Part shown: positions 1-10,851 of the stretch, in pieces | Numbering within the stretch: position 1 is the stretch's first letter | How the letters are laid out: every line of letters starts with the position of its first letter | Source: Verrucomicrobiota bacterium | Lineage (GTDB): Bacteria; Verrucomicrobiota; Verrucomicrobiia; Limisphaerales; J093 | Length of the DNA stretch: 64,000 nucleotides | NCBI GenBank assembly: GCA_027493615.1 | Contig: JAOSKK010000038.1 | Location: forward strand, 186,001 to 250,000 | Direction: 5' to 3' | Notes under the pieces: model-generated | The model's input: only the letters and a program-made list of their open reading frames with translations | What the model was told of the DNA's origin: nothing | The model's database searches: none | Position numbers and translations under genes: made by a program

Positions 1-77
1 CCTCGGTCTTCGGGGGGCTGCGGCCATTAATCTGTTGCAGTCGGGCTTCCTCTCGGTGATACACTGCGCCTCATCAA

Positions 78-1778
78 ATGCGCGCCGTGCGGGCCAGCTT
101 GCTGATTGTGACGGGCCTCCTTGCTTTCCTGGGGGCCTTGCTTGTGCCGGCGTACGTGCGGGCGCTGGACCCAACGGTCGTGCAGCGGGCGGGCGCGGGC
201 ACGTTGGACGTGTTGACCGAGGCGCAGCAGCAGGCGCGGCAGGACCGACTCGGCTGTGCGGAATTGCTGGCGCAGGCCGGCCCGATCGCGGATGTGCGCG
301 GCGCCGGGGACACGGTGCAGTCCATCCAGCGACAGGCGCGGTCGCGGCCGACCCCGGCGGTGTGGGGCTCGACGGATTCCCTGCTGCAGCAGGTGTTGGG
401 TGGCGGGGCCGGCGGTCTGACCAACGCAGCGTCAGTGATGGATGTGGTGTTGCCCGAGGGCCAACGCGCGACGGCACTCGAATTCCTCGGGTCGCTGCGC
501 CGGGTCGATGTGTTCGAGCTGCTCAAGAACCGGCGCCTGGAGCGGACGGCGTTGTTTCCGGCGGTGCCTTCGGCGTCGGGCCAGGCCCTGGACAGCGCGA
601 TTTTGCTGACCGGCCTGCTGATCCAGGCGGATGCGATGACTCCCCGGTTGCGGCGGGAGATCGAGGAGTTGGCGGCCGCGGCCAACCGGGGGATACGACA
701 GCGCGCCGATCGAGATGGTTTACCTGAGCATCACCTCGCTGGCCAAGCGGATGACGTGGGACCAACTGGTGGCGTTTTTGCGGCCGATCCCGAGTGTGAC
801 GGTGCTGCGGAATCTGACGCGGCTGATCACGTTGTCACCGGCGGACGTTTCCGTGGTGTTTGCGGCGCTGACCCTGGCCCCCTCCGCGGAGGCGGTGGAC
901 GAGTTCCTTGCGCGATTCCCGAAGGAAGGTCTGCGGGACTTGCGGTTCGCCCTCAGGGCGGGCAAGGGGGACTGTCGCTGCTGCTGGAGCGACAGGAGGC
1001 GATCCATTTCAGTGCGGTGCGCCAATGGCTGGGGGAGCTGCCGGTGCTGGGTGGGGTTTTGGGGTTGTTTGCCTCCCTGGCGGCGCGTTCGACGTTTCTG
1101 GCGCTGCTGCTGAAGTACCTGCTCTGGTTCGACGGGGCGTTCTGTCTGGCCCGGGCCATGGTGCTGCTGACACCGCCGCCGGCCGAGCTGGAGCGGCCGT
1201 ACTTCCTGAAGCGTTCGAGCCTGTTTCGCCAGCAGACCATCGGGGTGTTGGCGGTGGTGTTGATTTTCGCCTTCGGTGAACCCTACCTGGCCCGCGCGAA
1301 CCAACGCGTGGAGCCGTTGCCGGTGCTGCGCCTGAATCAGACGGGGACGACCCTGCAACCGGAGGTCCCCAAACCTGCCCGAACTATGAGTGGAAACGAA
1401 ATGAGCTGGCTGGCCCTCGCCCTGTTCTTTGTGGTCCAGTTGATCGTGTATGTGTTCTGTGTGATCCGCCTCGGCGAGATCAAGAAGCACACCGGGTCGA
1501 GCCATTTGAAACTCCAACTGCTGGACAACGAGGAGAACCTGTTCGATTCGGGCCTGTATGTCGGGCTCGGTGGCACGGTGCTCCAGCTCGTGTTGCTGGC
1601 GTTCCAGGTCGGCACGCAGAACCTGATGGTGGCCTACGCCTCGACGCTGTTCGGCATCGCGTTCGTTTCGGTGCTCAAGATCTTCCACGTGCGTCGCTTC
1701 CGGCGGCTGCTCCTGCTCGAGATGGCCGCCCAGCGCGATGCCGGCCACGCGTACGACGCCTCGCCCTACTCGACATGA
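78..1778 (+). CDS. multi-pass membrane protein, unknown function (two compensating frameshifts)
   Basis: I do not recognise a family. The product would be about 566 residues, with one N-terminal membrane segment (residues about 5-30) and a cluster of hydrophobic segments in the C-terminal half (bases about 1045-1130, 1235-1290, 1400-1470, 1550-1690), so it is an inner-membrane protein with a large soluble loop. The frame opened at 78 is lost in a G run near 690. Sensible coding continues in the frame opened at 715 (starting MVYLSITSLAKRM) and returns to the first frame in a second G run near 965. The translation of the first frame between these points is glycine/proline-rich nonsense, so two compensating sequence errors are likely. 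The stop overlaps the start of the next gene (ATGA at 1775-1778), so the two are probably translationally coupled and work together. Confidence 0.6.
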   Translation: MRAVRASLLIVTGLLAFLGALLVPAYVRALDPTVVQRAGAGTLDVLTEAQQQARQDRLGCAELLAQAGPIADVRGAGDTVQSIQRQARSRPTPAVWGSTDSLLQQVLGGGAGGLTNAASVMDVVLPEGQRATALEFLGSLRRVDVFELLKNRRLERTALFPAVPSASGQALDSAILLTGLLIQADAMTPRLRREIEELAAAANRGIRQRADRDGLPEHHLAGQADDVGPTGGVFAADPECDGAAESDAADHVVTGGRFRGVCGADPGPLRGGGGRVPCAIPEGRSAGLAVRPQGGQGGLSLLLERQEAIHFSAVRQWLGELPVLGGVLGLFASLAARSTFLALLLKYLLWFDGAFCLARAMVLLTPPPAELERPYFLKRSSLFRQQTIGVLAVVLIFAFGEPYLARANQRVEPLPVLRLNQTGTTLQPEVPKPARTMSGNEMSWLALALFFVVQLIVYVFCVIRLGEIKKHTGSSHLKLQLLDNEENLFDSGLYVGLGGTVLQLVLLAFQVGTQNLMVAYASTLFGIAFVSVLKIFHVRRFRRLLLLEMAAQRDAGHAYDASPYST

Positions 1779-3259
1779 ACCGCTCCGTCCTGGTCATCAT
1801 CTGCGACTTCCTGCTGATCAGCCTGCTGTCGCTGGCGAATTTCGATCGTTCCTCCGGCCAGGACGTGGGTCCGGCGGGGGCGACGGCGGTCGAGGTGCAG
1901 GCGGTGCAAGACATGCTCGAGGTTTTGCAGCAGGCGCTCGCCCAGGAGCAGGACACGCGGGGGGCGCTGAGCAACCAACTGGCCACCACGCAGGAGGACC
2001 TTGACGCGCGCCAGCGCGAGCTGGCCGAGCGCAACCGGCAGATTCAGGAAGCCGAGCGCAGCCTGCGCGAGTCGGAGGCCCGGCTGCGTCAACTCGCCGA
2101 GGAACGCGCGCGGTTGCAACAGGCGCAGGAGCAGGCGCAGCAACAGGTGGCCCGGCTTGAAGTCCAGCAGCAGTTGGCGGAGACCAATATCCTGGCCCTG
2201 CAGGAGCAGCTTCAGGCGGCCACGAGCGAGGCCACCGTTTCGAAGGCCACGGCCGACGCCATCCGCGCCGAGCTGGCGGCCCGCCGCGACGAGGTCCGGC
2301 AGTTGCAGGCGCAGATCGGGGACCTCCAGCAGACCGCCTTTGCGGCGCAGGAGGAGAAGGGCCGGCTGGCGACGAACCTGACGCGGGTGCAGACCGAGGC
2401 GTTGATGTTTCGCACGCAGCTTGAGCAAACCCAGGAGCAGGTGGCGAGCATCGCGGAGGAGAAGCAGCGGCTCCAGGAGCATGCGACGGTGCTGGCGAAG
2501 GGCATCGATTCGGTGGCCCAGGAGTCACAAAACCTGGCGGCCGAGATCCGGGAGTACCGCGAGCTGGCACCCAATGCCATCTATCAGGCCTACCTGGATC
2601 ATCGTGTGCAGAGCAGCAGCCGCGCCACGCGGTCGGGATTCCTCGGCATCCGCGCCGGGGACTCGACGGAAGCCAGCGTGGTCCTGTTCCGCGATCGCGA
2701 CCAGGTGTTCGTGCTCTACCACATCACCGACACGTCGTTGCCGCTGTGGGGGGGGGGTGACTGGCAGGAGATGACGGTGGTGCTGGCGCGGGGCGGTCAG
2801 AGTGTGAACCTCGACTCGCTCATGTTTGTGTCGTCCGACCCACGGCTGTTGGTCTCGGCCCTGGATGCCGCGGCCGTGGCGCGGTTGGGCGTCAAGCCGT
2901 TCGAGGTTTCGGAGGACCCGTCCAAGTTCCAGGACGCGGTCATTGTGGGCGGCAAGGATGGCTACTACGGGGAGGTGGAGTTCAAGCTGGTGCCCGGGCT
3001 GCCGCGGTACCTGAAGATGAACCGCCGGCCGCTGGGCAAGATCTTCGGGAAGTTCTCCCCCTCGAAGGGGGACCTGGCGTTCAGCAAGTCCGGCGAGTTG
3101 CTCGGGATCATGGTCAACAGCCAGTACTGCGCGCTGGTGCGCAGCCTGCCGCCCGCCCGGGTGGTGCCGCTCGGCAAGGAGATTGCCAAGCACCGGACCA
3201 GCCTGATTGGGGCCGAGGTGTCGCGCCGCCTCCAGGCGCTGCCGCTGAGTCTGCAGTAG
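1775..3259 (+). CDS. membrane-anchored coiled-coil protein with degenerate protease-like C-terminal domain
   Basis: This is an intact 494-residue frame starting with ATG in the ATGA overlap of the upstream gene. Residues 1-27 form a hydrophobic anchor or signal. Residues about 45-255 are a long Q/E/A/R-rich coiled coil, and about 270-494 form a compact globular domain. Its end contains KGDLAFSKSGELLGIMVN, which resembles the active-site strand region of trypsin-like peptidases (GDSGGP...G.V.GI) without the catalytic serine. That comparison is inference only. The tight overlap with a multi-pass membrane protein suggests a two-component envelope complex. No specific function can be assigned. 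Confidence 0.6.
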   Translation: MNRSVLVIICDFLLISLLSLANFDRSSGQDVGPAGATAVEVQAVQDMLEVLQQALAQEQDTRGALSNQLATTQEDLDARQRELAERNRQIQEAERSLRESEARLRQLAEERARLQQAQEQAQQQVARLEVQQQLAETNILALQEQLQAATSEATVSKATADAIRAELAARRDEVRQLQAQIGDLQQTAFAAQEEKGRLATNLTRVQTEALMFRTQLEQTQEQVASIAEEKQRLQEHATVLAKGIDSVAQESQNLAAEIREYRELAPNAIYQAYLDHRVQSSSRATRSGFLGIRAGDSTEASVVLFRDRDQVFVLYHITDTSLPLWGGGDWQEMTVVLARGGQSVNLDSLMFVSSDPRLLVSALDAAAVARLGVKPFEVSEDPSKFQDAVIVGGKDGYYGEVEFKLVPGLPRYLKMNRRPLGKIFGKFSPSKGDLAFSKSGELLGIMVNSQYCALVRSLPPARVVPLGKEIAKHRTSLIGAEVSRRLQALPLSLQ

Positions 3260-3268
3260 GCGGCGCGT

Positions 3269-4621
3269 TCAGGCGCGTGCGAGGGCGGCGCTGTGGGCCT
3301 GGATCTTGCGCACCGCCTCGACGATGTGGTCGACCTCGCGGCGTTCGGCGAGGAGGAGGTTCTGGGTGACGGCGACGGTGGTGGCGCAGACTTCCCGGTT
3401 GCCTTTGAGCTCGTGGAGGCTGTCGCGGTAGGCCTTGAGGCGTTGGGGGCTGAAGAGGCGCTGGTAGCCGCGGGACTGGATGGCCTCGTCCAGCAGGCCA
3501 TCGAAGTACTGTTCGTGGTAGCCGCCCGTGCAGGGGATGCCTTCGGCGGAGAGGGCCTGCAGGAAGCGGTCGCGGGACAGGCCATTGAACTCGCGGGCGT
3601 CGTAGCGGAAGGGGTAGAGATGCCAGACGGCGCGGCTGTTTTCGGGGAGCCGGACGGTCTTGATACCGGGGATGGTGGCGAGCTGGGCCTGGAGGTAGTC
3701 GGCGTTTTCGCCGCGCCAGGCGGTTTCGCGGACGAGCTTCTCGAGTTGCTGGAGGAGGATGACAGCCTGGAACTGCTGCATGCGGTAGTTGCTGCCGCGG
3801 GTGAAGTAGGGGCGCTCGCCCTTGAAGTTGCCGAAGGCGCGGCCGCAGTTGTGGAAGGCCTGGCAGCGGTCGAGGAGGTCGTCGCGGTTGCCGGTGACGG
3901 CGCCGCCTTCGCCGGAGGGCAGGTGTTTGGAGTTCTGGAAGCTGAAGCAGCCGAGATCGCCCAGCACGCCACACTTGCGCCCCCTTGTACTCGGCGAGCC
4001 AGGCCTGGCAGGCGTCCTCGACCACCGCGAGGCGGTGTTCGCGGGCGATGGCGTTGATGGGGTCCATGTCGCACGGCATGCCGTAGATGTGGACCGGGAG
4101 GAGGGCGCGGGTGCGGTCGGTGATGCGGCTGGGGATCGAGGCGGGGTCGAGGGTGAGCGTGGCGGGATCGGTGTCCGCGAAGACAGGCAGGGCCTTCTTG
4201 AGGAGAATGGCGTTGTAAGTGGCGATGAAGGTATAGGGCGAGACGATGACCTCGTCACCCGCGTCCACGTCCATGACGTGGAGGGCGACGAGCAGGGCGG
4301 TGGTGCCGCTGGCGGTGGCGAGGCAGCGTTGGGCGCCGAGGAGCTTCGCATAAGCCAGTTCGAACTCGGCGACATGTTCGCCGGCGCCGCGGAACCAACT
4401 GCCGCTGCGCAGGACGTCGAGCACGGCGGGTTCCCAGGACTGGCGCCAGATGGGCCAACCGGGCCAGCCACCCGGGTGCACGGGGCGCCGCCGAGGAGGG
4501 CGGGCTGGGTGGTTTCGGCGGCGAGCACACGAGGGGCTTGCTGGCTGCCGAGCCAGGCGAGGGTGGCGGAGGCGGCGGCCGTTTGGTGGATGAATCCGCG
4601 GCGGGTGAGAGGCTGGTTCAT
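3269..4621 (-). CDS. DegT/DnrJ/EryC1/StrS-family PLP aminotransferase with twin-arginine leader (two frameshifts)
   Basis: This is an aspartate-aminotransferase-fold, PLP-dependent enzyme of the sugar aminotransferase family, which typically transfers an amino group to a keto-sugar nucleotide. The ATG at 4621 opens with MNQPLTRRGFIHQTAAASA, a twin-arginine type leader with a possible cleavage site after RVLAA. The frame shifts near 4485, giving GSWFRGAGEHVAEFE and DAGDEVIVSPYTFIAT. It shifts back in a C run near 3980, where SFQNSKHLPSGEGGA supplies the PLP-binding lysine (about base 3925). The C-terminal domain ends LLLAERREVDHIVEAVRKI, typical of the family, and total length is about 450 residues. 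Leader-bearing members of this family are common in Verrucomicrobia and Planctomycetes, so these may not act in ordinary sugar-nucleotide synthesis. It lies 10 bases from the convergent coiled-coil gene. Confidence 0.8.
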   Translation of the reverse strand: MNQPLTRRGFIHQTAAASATLAWLGSQQAPRVLAAETTQPALLGGAPCTRVAGPVGPSGASPGNPPCSTSCAAAVGSAAPANMSPSSNWLMRSSSAPNAASPPPAAPPPCSSPSTSWTWTRVTRSSSRPIPSSPLTTPFSSRRPCLSSRTPIPPRSPSTPPRSPAASPTAPAPSSRSTSTACRATWTPSTPSPANTASRWSRTPARPGSPSTRGRKCGVLGDLGCFSFQNSKHLPSGEGGAVTGNRDDLLDRCQAFHNCGRAFGNFKGERPYFTRGSNYRMQQFQAVILLQQLEKLVRETAWRGENADYLQAQLATIPGIKTVRLPENSRAVWHLYPFRYDAREFNGLSRDRFLQALSAEGIPCTGGYHEQYFDGLLDEAIQSRGYQRLFSPQRLKAYRDSLHELKGNREVCATTVAVTQNLLLAERREVDHIVEAVRKIQAHSAALARA

Positions 4622-4668
4622 GGTTTGAATCTGTTGCTGCGTGATCACGTGCGGGAATGGGGGGCAGG

Positions 4669-6917
4669 CTACTCGGCTGTGGGCGGTTCGTCGAGACGAA
4701 CCTTCGGGTCGAGCGAGCGGAGGTATTCGGCGGCGCGAGCGTTGGCGGGGTCGAGACGGAGGGTTTCGCGGAAGTGGGCGCGGGCGAGATCGAGTTGGCC
4801 AAGCTTGGCCAGGGCGATGGCGTAGTTGAGTTGGGCGGGGGCGAAGTCCGGGCGGAGCCGGACGGCGGCGGCGAACTGTTCGGCGGCGGCTTCGAGCTGG
4901 TCGTCGACGGCCAGTTCGACGCCGAGGAAGTAGCGGGGTTCCCATGCCTGCGGATGGCGGGCGACGGCTTCCTGCAGGGTGGCGGTGGCTTCGGCGCGAC
5001 GCTTCTGGGCGGCGAGGAGGTCGGCCAACCGGAGGTAGGCGGTGGGGCTTCCGAGGGGATGGCGGATGACGGTCTGGTATTCGGTGATGGCTTGTTCGGT
5101 GAGGCCCAGGCGGGCAAAGACGCGGCCAAGTTCGAGGCGAGCCTCGGGGAAGTCGGGACGCCGGGCCAGCGCCTGGTCGAGGTGAGTCTGAGCGGAAGGG
5201 AGGTTGCCAAGGCGGGCGTCGAGGCGACCGAGGTGATAGTAGGGCAAGCAATGGTGCGGGATGAGGGCACGGACACGGTCCCACTGGTCTCGTGCTTCGG
5301 TGTGCTGGCCCGTGGCTTCGAGGAACTCGGCAAAGTTCTCATGGAGGCGAAAGTCCGCAGGCCGGCGGGCGAGAGCATCCTCGTAGAGCGCACGGGCCTC
5401 TGCGCGGGATGGGGGGGTCAGGGCCTGACGGAGCTCGAGCAGCCGACTGCGCAGCGGGGCGAGCCGTGGGACGTGATCGAGTTGGTTGGTGAACGGGGCG
5501 TCTTGCAGGCGTTGCCAGACGGTTTCGTAGACCGCGAGACGGTTCCAATCGGTCAGGCCGAGCCGGCGGGCACAGCGTTCGGGGCTGGCCCAGGTGTCCT
5601 GACGCCGGCCGGCCAGGAGCGCGGCGGGGAGCTGGGGTTCGAGGTGGGCGGCGAGCGCGAGGGCGAGGCGGTAGCTGCCGGCGAAGTTGAAGTGGACGTG
5701 TTCGTGAAACGACTCCTGGCCGGGACTCGCCGGGGACGTCGGCGGACAGGGCGGCTTCGGCGTCGAAGAACCCGACGCCCCGGGTGGCATGACGTTTGGC
5801 CACGGAGGCGATGGTCGAGTTGATCCGCGCATCGGCGCGGAAGGAAGCGCATCGCGGTCGCGGGCGAGCCGGAAATGGGTGGGGGGCGAGATCAGGGCGC
5901 GCGGCGTAGAGGGCGGAGTGAGCGAGACGGTAGTGGAGTTCGGCGGAGGTGGGGGGCCAGCGGGAGGGCCCGTTCGAGGAGCGCGGCGGCTTCGGTGTGG
6001 TTGGTGCTGGCCTGGGCAGCGATGGCTCGCAGCCAGAGATTACTCCAGTTCGCCGCGCGGTCTGGCGGGAGCGCATCGGGCTGGGTCGAAGCGAAGGGCG
6101 GACAGTCGCGGAGGTTGGAGGCCACGGTGCAGAGGAGGAGGCGGGCGCGAGCACGGAGGCCGGTTCGGACGATCGCTTCGAGGTTGCGCTCGAAGTTGCG
6201 GTAGACGGTTTCCCGGGCGGGATCGGTGGGCAGGACGGGGTGTTCCGCCACGGTCTTCATACCCTGCCAGGCCGGCGATCCGGGGCGGGTCGGGCGGAGT
6301 CGGGCGAGGAGGGTTTCGGTGAGCTGGCCGAGCTTGGTGGCCCGGAGGGCGAGCACGGTGCGGACGGTGAGCCGGCCGGGGGCGCGGAGGTCGAAGGGGT
6401 TGGCGAGACCGAAAGGACCGACGAACTCGTTGTTGCCCAGATAGACAATCCACAGATCGCCCTCGAGGGCGGCGCACTCGCGCGCGATGGGGAGGACGCC
6501 GTGCGAGTTGATGGCGGTCATGGCGGCGCAGATGACCTCGAAACGGGCATCGGGGAAACGCTCGCGGAGGAGCACTTCGAGGTAGCGTCCCACACCATAA
6601 GCGGGTCGCGGATCGCCGAGAGCCGCGGACTCGCCGAGGAGGAAGATGCGGAAGGTACCCGGTTCCTTCGTGGCCGGGAACACGGTGGGCGTGGGGCTGC
6701 GGGCGATGGCGGGCGGGAAGAAGCGCCAGCCGAACTTGTCGTTCTCGACCCAAACCGCGCGGCCGTCGATCTGCGCGGGCAGGAAGTAGCGGGTGGGATA
6801 GCCGTACCCGGCGAGACGGAGGCTGACCTCGAGGACGCCCAGCAGCAGCGCGGGGGTCAGGAGGGCAACGAGGCGAAAGCCCAGGCGGCGGTGGCGCGAG
6901 CACGGCGTCGGCGGCAT
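4669..6917 (-). CDS. SGNH-hydrolase-like domain fused to C-terminal TPR repeats (two frameshifts)
   Basis: Three partial frames read as one protein of about 750 residues. The likely start is ATG 6917 (MPPTPCSRHRR), giving an N-terminal membrane anchor (LVALLTPALLLGVLEVSL); an in-frame TTG lies at 7022. The SGNH core shows FLLGESAALG (block I, Ser; about base 6635) and LGNNEFVGPFG (block III; about base 6430). After a shift near 5930-5960 and another near 5730, it shows SFHEHVHFNFAGSY (about 5690-5720), which carries the catalytic-type His. The last 300 residues are tandem tetratricopeptide repeats such as YYHLGRLDARLGNL and AYLRLADLLAAQ. SGNH/TPR fusions of this sort recur in Verrucomicrobia. 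The substrate is unknown, possibly an acyl ester on an envelope glycan. It lies upstream of and in the same direction as the aminotransferase, 47 bases away. Confidence 0.7.
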
Positions 6918-7088
6918 CGCGAGGGTGGGCGAAGCGGTTGCGGACGGTGGTCCGGCGGGGGCGACCGCGGTTGACGGGGCGATGGCACGCGGCAGAGGCT
7001 GGCTTTTTCGTTTCCGTAACAACGGCAGGACCCTAGCAGGGGAGGGCGGGGCGGGGAAGGAAATCGCGGAGTGGATTCGCCCACGGGG

Positions 7089-10000
7089 TCAGGGGCGAGG
7101 CAACCGGGGTTGGCTGAGGAGCCGGGAGGGAACGGAATTCTCAAGGGCTGAGCCCGGGCCGTGAACCGTGATTCCGGTTGCGCCCGGCGGCACCATCGTC
7201 TCCGTCTCCGCGCCGCCCGACCAGCGTACCCAGACATGGTCCGGTGGCTCCGGCGTGGCAAGCACGGGGATCAGGCTGTCCTGGGAGCCGTACCCGCTGC
7301 CGGCGTGCAACTCCCGCGCGGGACCCAGGCGGTCGCCCCAACGCAGCCGCAGTTGCGCGCCCACTCCCTCCGGGTTCCCCACCGGCCCGACCAGCCGCAC
7401 CCGCAGGCCGGGTCGCGCTCCGAGGTTGCGGAACAGCCCCGTGAGCGCCCCGTTCTGGGCGACTGCCAAGTCCGTCCGCCCATCCGCATCGAAGTCCGCC
7501 AATGCACAGCCCCGTTGTTCGCCATACAACAGTACGCCGGATTCCTGGCCGGAGAGAACTGCCCAACCGCCCTTACCATCGCCACGCAACACCAGACCCC
7601 GACCCGCGTCCATCCGCGTGAAGTCCGGTCGCGTGGCATGCAGGTTCTGGCTCAGGAAAAGGTCCTCAAATCCGTCGCCGTCCAGATCCGCCACACCGAC
7701 CCCGTACACGGGTGCCCACTGGGCTTGGGCTGGCAACGCCACCGCCTCGAAGCGGCCGCCGCGGTTCATGAACACCGTCGTGAGCAGCGTCGTGACCGCG
7801 AGCCGGCGGGTGTGGGCCTTTGCCGGCCCCAAGACTTCGCTCCAGCTGGCCTGGGCATACGCGCGTCGAGAGGCAAAGCGGTGGCGAACGAAGGGCAGCG
7901 CCGAGGCGATCGTATCGAAGTCGCGGCGGGGCGCCAGCCCGAGGCCGGGCACCTGATAGGCCTCCAGGACATCCACCAAGCCGTTATCGTCGTAATCGCC
8001 GTACAGCAGTTCGAGAGGCTCGGCCGGCGAAGCGCGGTAAGGGCTGTTGAGTCCCCAGTTGCCGGCCACCAGGTCCATTCGGCCATCGCCATCAAAGTCC
8101 CCGGCAGTGATCCCGGTCCACAAACCGGTGTGCGCCGCCAGGCCCCAGGCGGAGCTTTCGTCGTGGAGCACGCCCCGATGGTTCCGGAAGATCCGCAGCG
8201 GCCCCCATTCGCAGGCCACCACCAGATCGCTGAAACCGTCCCCGTCCACGTCGGTCCAGCAGGCCCCCGCCACAAGTCCGATCCCGGCCAGCAGCCGGTT
8301 CGCCTCCGGATCCGGCTGCAACCGCCCGTCGGTATTGCGTAGCAGGGCCGAGTCGACCGGGGCGGGTACTGCCCGGGGCGGAAGCGCCCGCCGACGAACA
8401 CGTCCAGGTCGCCGTCCCCGTCATAGTCCGCCACCGCCACGGGGCCCGCGCTGGCGGCCAGCCCCCCAATCCCCGACCGCCGTGAGTCGTGGTTCCTCCC
8501 AGGCGAAAAGGGCGAGCACCGGCACGTTCGTGTCGCCCGCCTTCTGGCCAGCCACGCCGACCAGGCAGCGGCGTTGGCCGGCGCTCGAGACCCAGCCCGC
8601 CACCGCCACGCCGTCGCCCGGCAGCCCAGGCAGTTCCGCAGCCAGGGGCAGGAACCGCTCTGTGGCCGGTCCGTACCGAAAGGCCTCCGGCCGGCCGCCG
8701 GTGTCCCCTGTCACGATCAATTCGTCCCGGCCGTCGGCGTCAAGATCCAGCCAGCCGATGCCCGGACCCAGCCGGCTCAGGCGGTAAGGAAGCAGCGGTT
8801 GTTGGGCGAAGTCGTCAAAGGGAGTTTCCACGTGGCGGTGGCCGAGTTGGTCGCTGACGTCGGCGAACAGGGGCACCGGCCGGGGCGAGGATGCCGGGGT
8901 TACGGCGGAGATCCGGCGGTGACGGGTTCATGGATCTCGTACAGCGAGTTGGGCTCGGCGTTGGTGATGATGGTTTGCCCGCCCGCCCGCCATCTGACCT
9001 CGATGGTGAGTCGTTGGGCGTTGCCGGTGGCAAAGACGCGGAGGGGTTCATCGCCGCTCATGTAGCGTCCCCCCGCAGCCATCTCCTGTTCCTGTACGAC
9101 CGGGCCTCCGGAGACGCGGATACGAGCGCCGATGCCCTGGGTGTTCGGCGGTCGGCCGCGGAGACGGACCGCGAGGCGCGGGGCGGAGGTGTCGTTGCGA
9201 AGCACGAGCGCTCCGTCGTTGAGGCAATTGACCACCAAATCCAGGTCGCCATCGCCGTCCAGGTCGCCGAGGGCCATGCCGTTGGAGACGCGCAGGGAGT
9301 CGAATCCCCAGGCGCGACCGCACTCGCGGAAGGTGAGGTCGCGCTGGTTGTGGAAGGCCAGGTTGGCGGTGTCCAGACGCTCGAAGAGCAGGGCGGTCTG
9401 GCGGGACTCGGCGACGGTCAAGCGGCCGAGGTTGCGGATGCGCTCCTGGGTGTCGAGGTCGTCGACGTTGTGGAGGAAGCCGTTGCTGATGAGGAGATCC
9501 TCCCAGCCGTCCAGGTCCACGTCCAGGGACAGGCAACTCCAGGCCCATTCCGAGCCCGCGACGCCTGCGAACCAGGCCAACTCGGCGAAGGTGCCGTCGC
9601 CGCGGCTGCGGAGCAGCATGTTGCGGCGTTCTTGCAGGCGGCTGGTCAGGTCGCCCGGCAGGCGGGGTTGGTCGTGCATCGTGCCGCGCTGGGTGAGCGC
9701 GTACAGGTGCTGGCGGCTCAGCATGTCGGTCACCAGCAGGTCGTCGTGGCCGTCGCGGTCCAGGTCGGCGGCCAGCACCGACATGGAGAAGTACGGCGTT
9801 TGGCGAACGGCCACCGCGGGGACGGCGCGGAAGCGGCCGCGGCCGTCATTGAGCCAGAGCCGGTCAGGGGTCGAGGCGTCGCCGCAAACGTAGAGGTCGG
9901 GCGCGCCGTCTCCGTTGAGGTCGTGGAACAGAACGCTGAGGCTCTGGTCCCAGGGAGCGTCGGCCAACGGGCGGCCTTCCTCGTCCAAGAAGGCGCCGCC

Positions 10001-10851
10001 GGTCCAGGGATGGGCGTGAAGCGACCGCTGCCGTCGTTGAGATGGAGCCCGTCGGGTTCGCCCAGTTCAAAGATGCGGCCGTCGAGGACGCGGACGCGTT
10101 TGGCGTGGCGACCGGTGGCCACGGGGCGGCCGTTGACATAGCGGAAACTGAGGTGACCCCCGCTGCGGAGGATCGAGTTCACGCCGTAGTTCGCCACGTA
10201 GAGGTCGAGGTCGCCGTCCCCGTCGATGTCGGCCAGAGCCAGCGAGGTGGAGCCGAGGGAGGAGACCAGGCCGGCAGCCGCCGTGAGGTTGGTGAACCGA
10301 CCCCGGCCATCGTTGACCAGCAGGGCATTGGGGCCGCCCATCGAGTTGACGAGCAGGTCGAGGTGCCCGTCCCCGTTGACATCGGCAAAGGCGGCGCCCG
10401 TCGAAGCCTGGCCGGCGCAGTCGGCGCCGACGCGGTCGGCGACGTCCTCAAAGCGGAAAGCACCCAGATTACGGTACAGAGCTCCCGGGCGCTCGAGGCC
10501 GCAGAGATAGACATCACAGCGCCCGTCCCCATCAAAATCGCCCAGGGCCACACCGGAGCCGTTGAGCAGGTTGAAGTTCTCGAGGTAGCGGGACTGAGCC
10601 AACTGGTTGGTGAAGGTCACGCCGGTAAGCGGCACGGGAAGCGTCGTGAAACCCGGGCGGCCGCCCGGGGGCACCTCGAGAGCGAGCCGGCGATAGCCGG
10701 GACCGGTTTCCCACGGAGCGGCGGCGGACGCGAATGGCAGGAGGAGTGCCAGCGCGGCGCCGCCCAAGGCGGCCCGCCGTGCCCCGGGTCCGGGGCGCTT
10801 CCGCGACAGACCTCGGTCGGAGGCGTCGGATCGTGCGGGTGGCAGCAGCAT
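7089..10851 (-). CDS. very large exported FG-GAP/VCBS repeat protein with ASPIC/UnbV-type domain (several frameshifts)
   Basis: Consecutive partial frames form one protein of roughly 1,250 residues. ATG 10851 is followed by a long arginine-rich leader and a signal peptide (AALALLLPFASAAAP). The body contains many calcium-binding DxDxDG motifs of FG-GAP/VCBS beta-propeller blades: LGDFDGDGRCDVYL, FADVNGDGHLDLLV, LADIDGDGDLDLYV, LGDLDGDGDLDLVV, WTDVDGDGFSDLVV and ADLDGDGFEDLFL. An ASPIC/UnbV-like C-terminal module appears twice: NTQGIGARIRVSGG near 9100 and NPEGVGAQLRLRWG near 7370. Shifts are needed near 10010, 8920, 8440 and 8330. These proteins are abundant, secreted or cell-surface in Verrucomicrobia, Planctomycetes and Bacteroidetes, but have no proven biochemical role. 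The gene is divergent from the barrel gene at 11059. Confidence 0.75.

Noticed and set aside
34..65. Promoter upstream of the first gene (TTGCAG and TACACT)
   Set aside because: Spacing of 19 bases and weak matches; the leader would be only a few bases long.
690..965. Programmed frameshifting in the first gene
   Set aside because: Two opposite shifts in plain G runs, and similar shifts in unrelated housekeeping genes, point to sequence errors rather than recoding.
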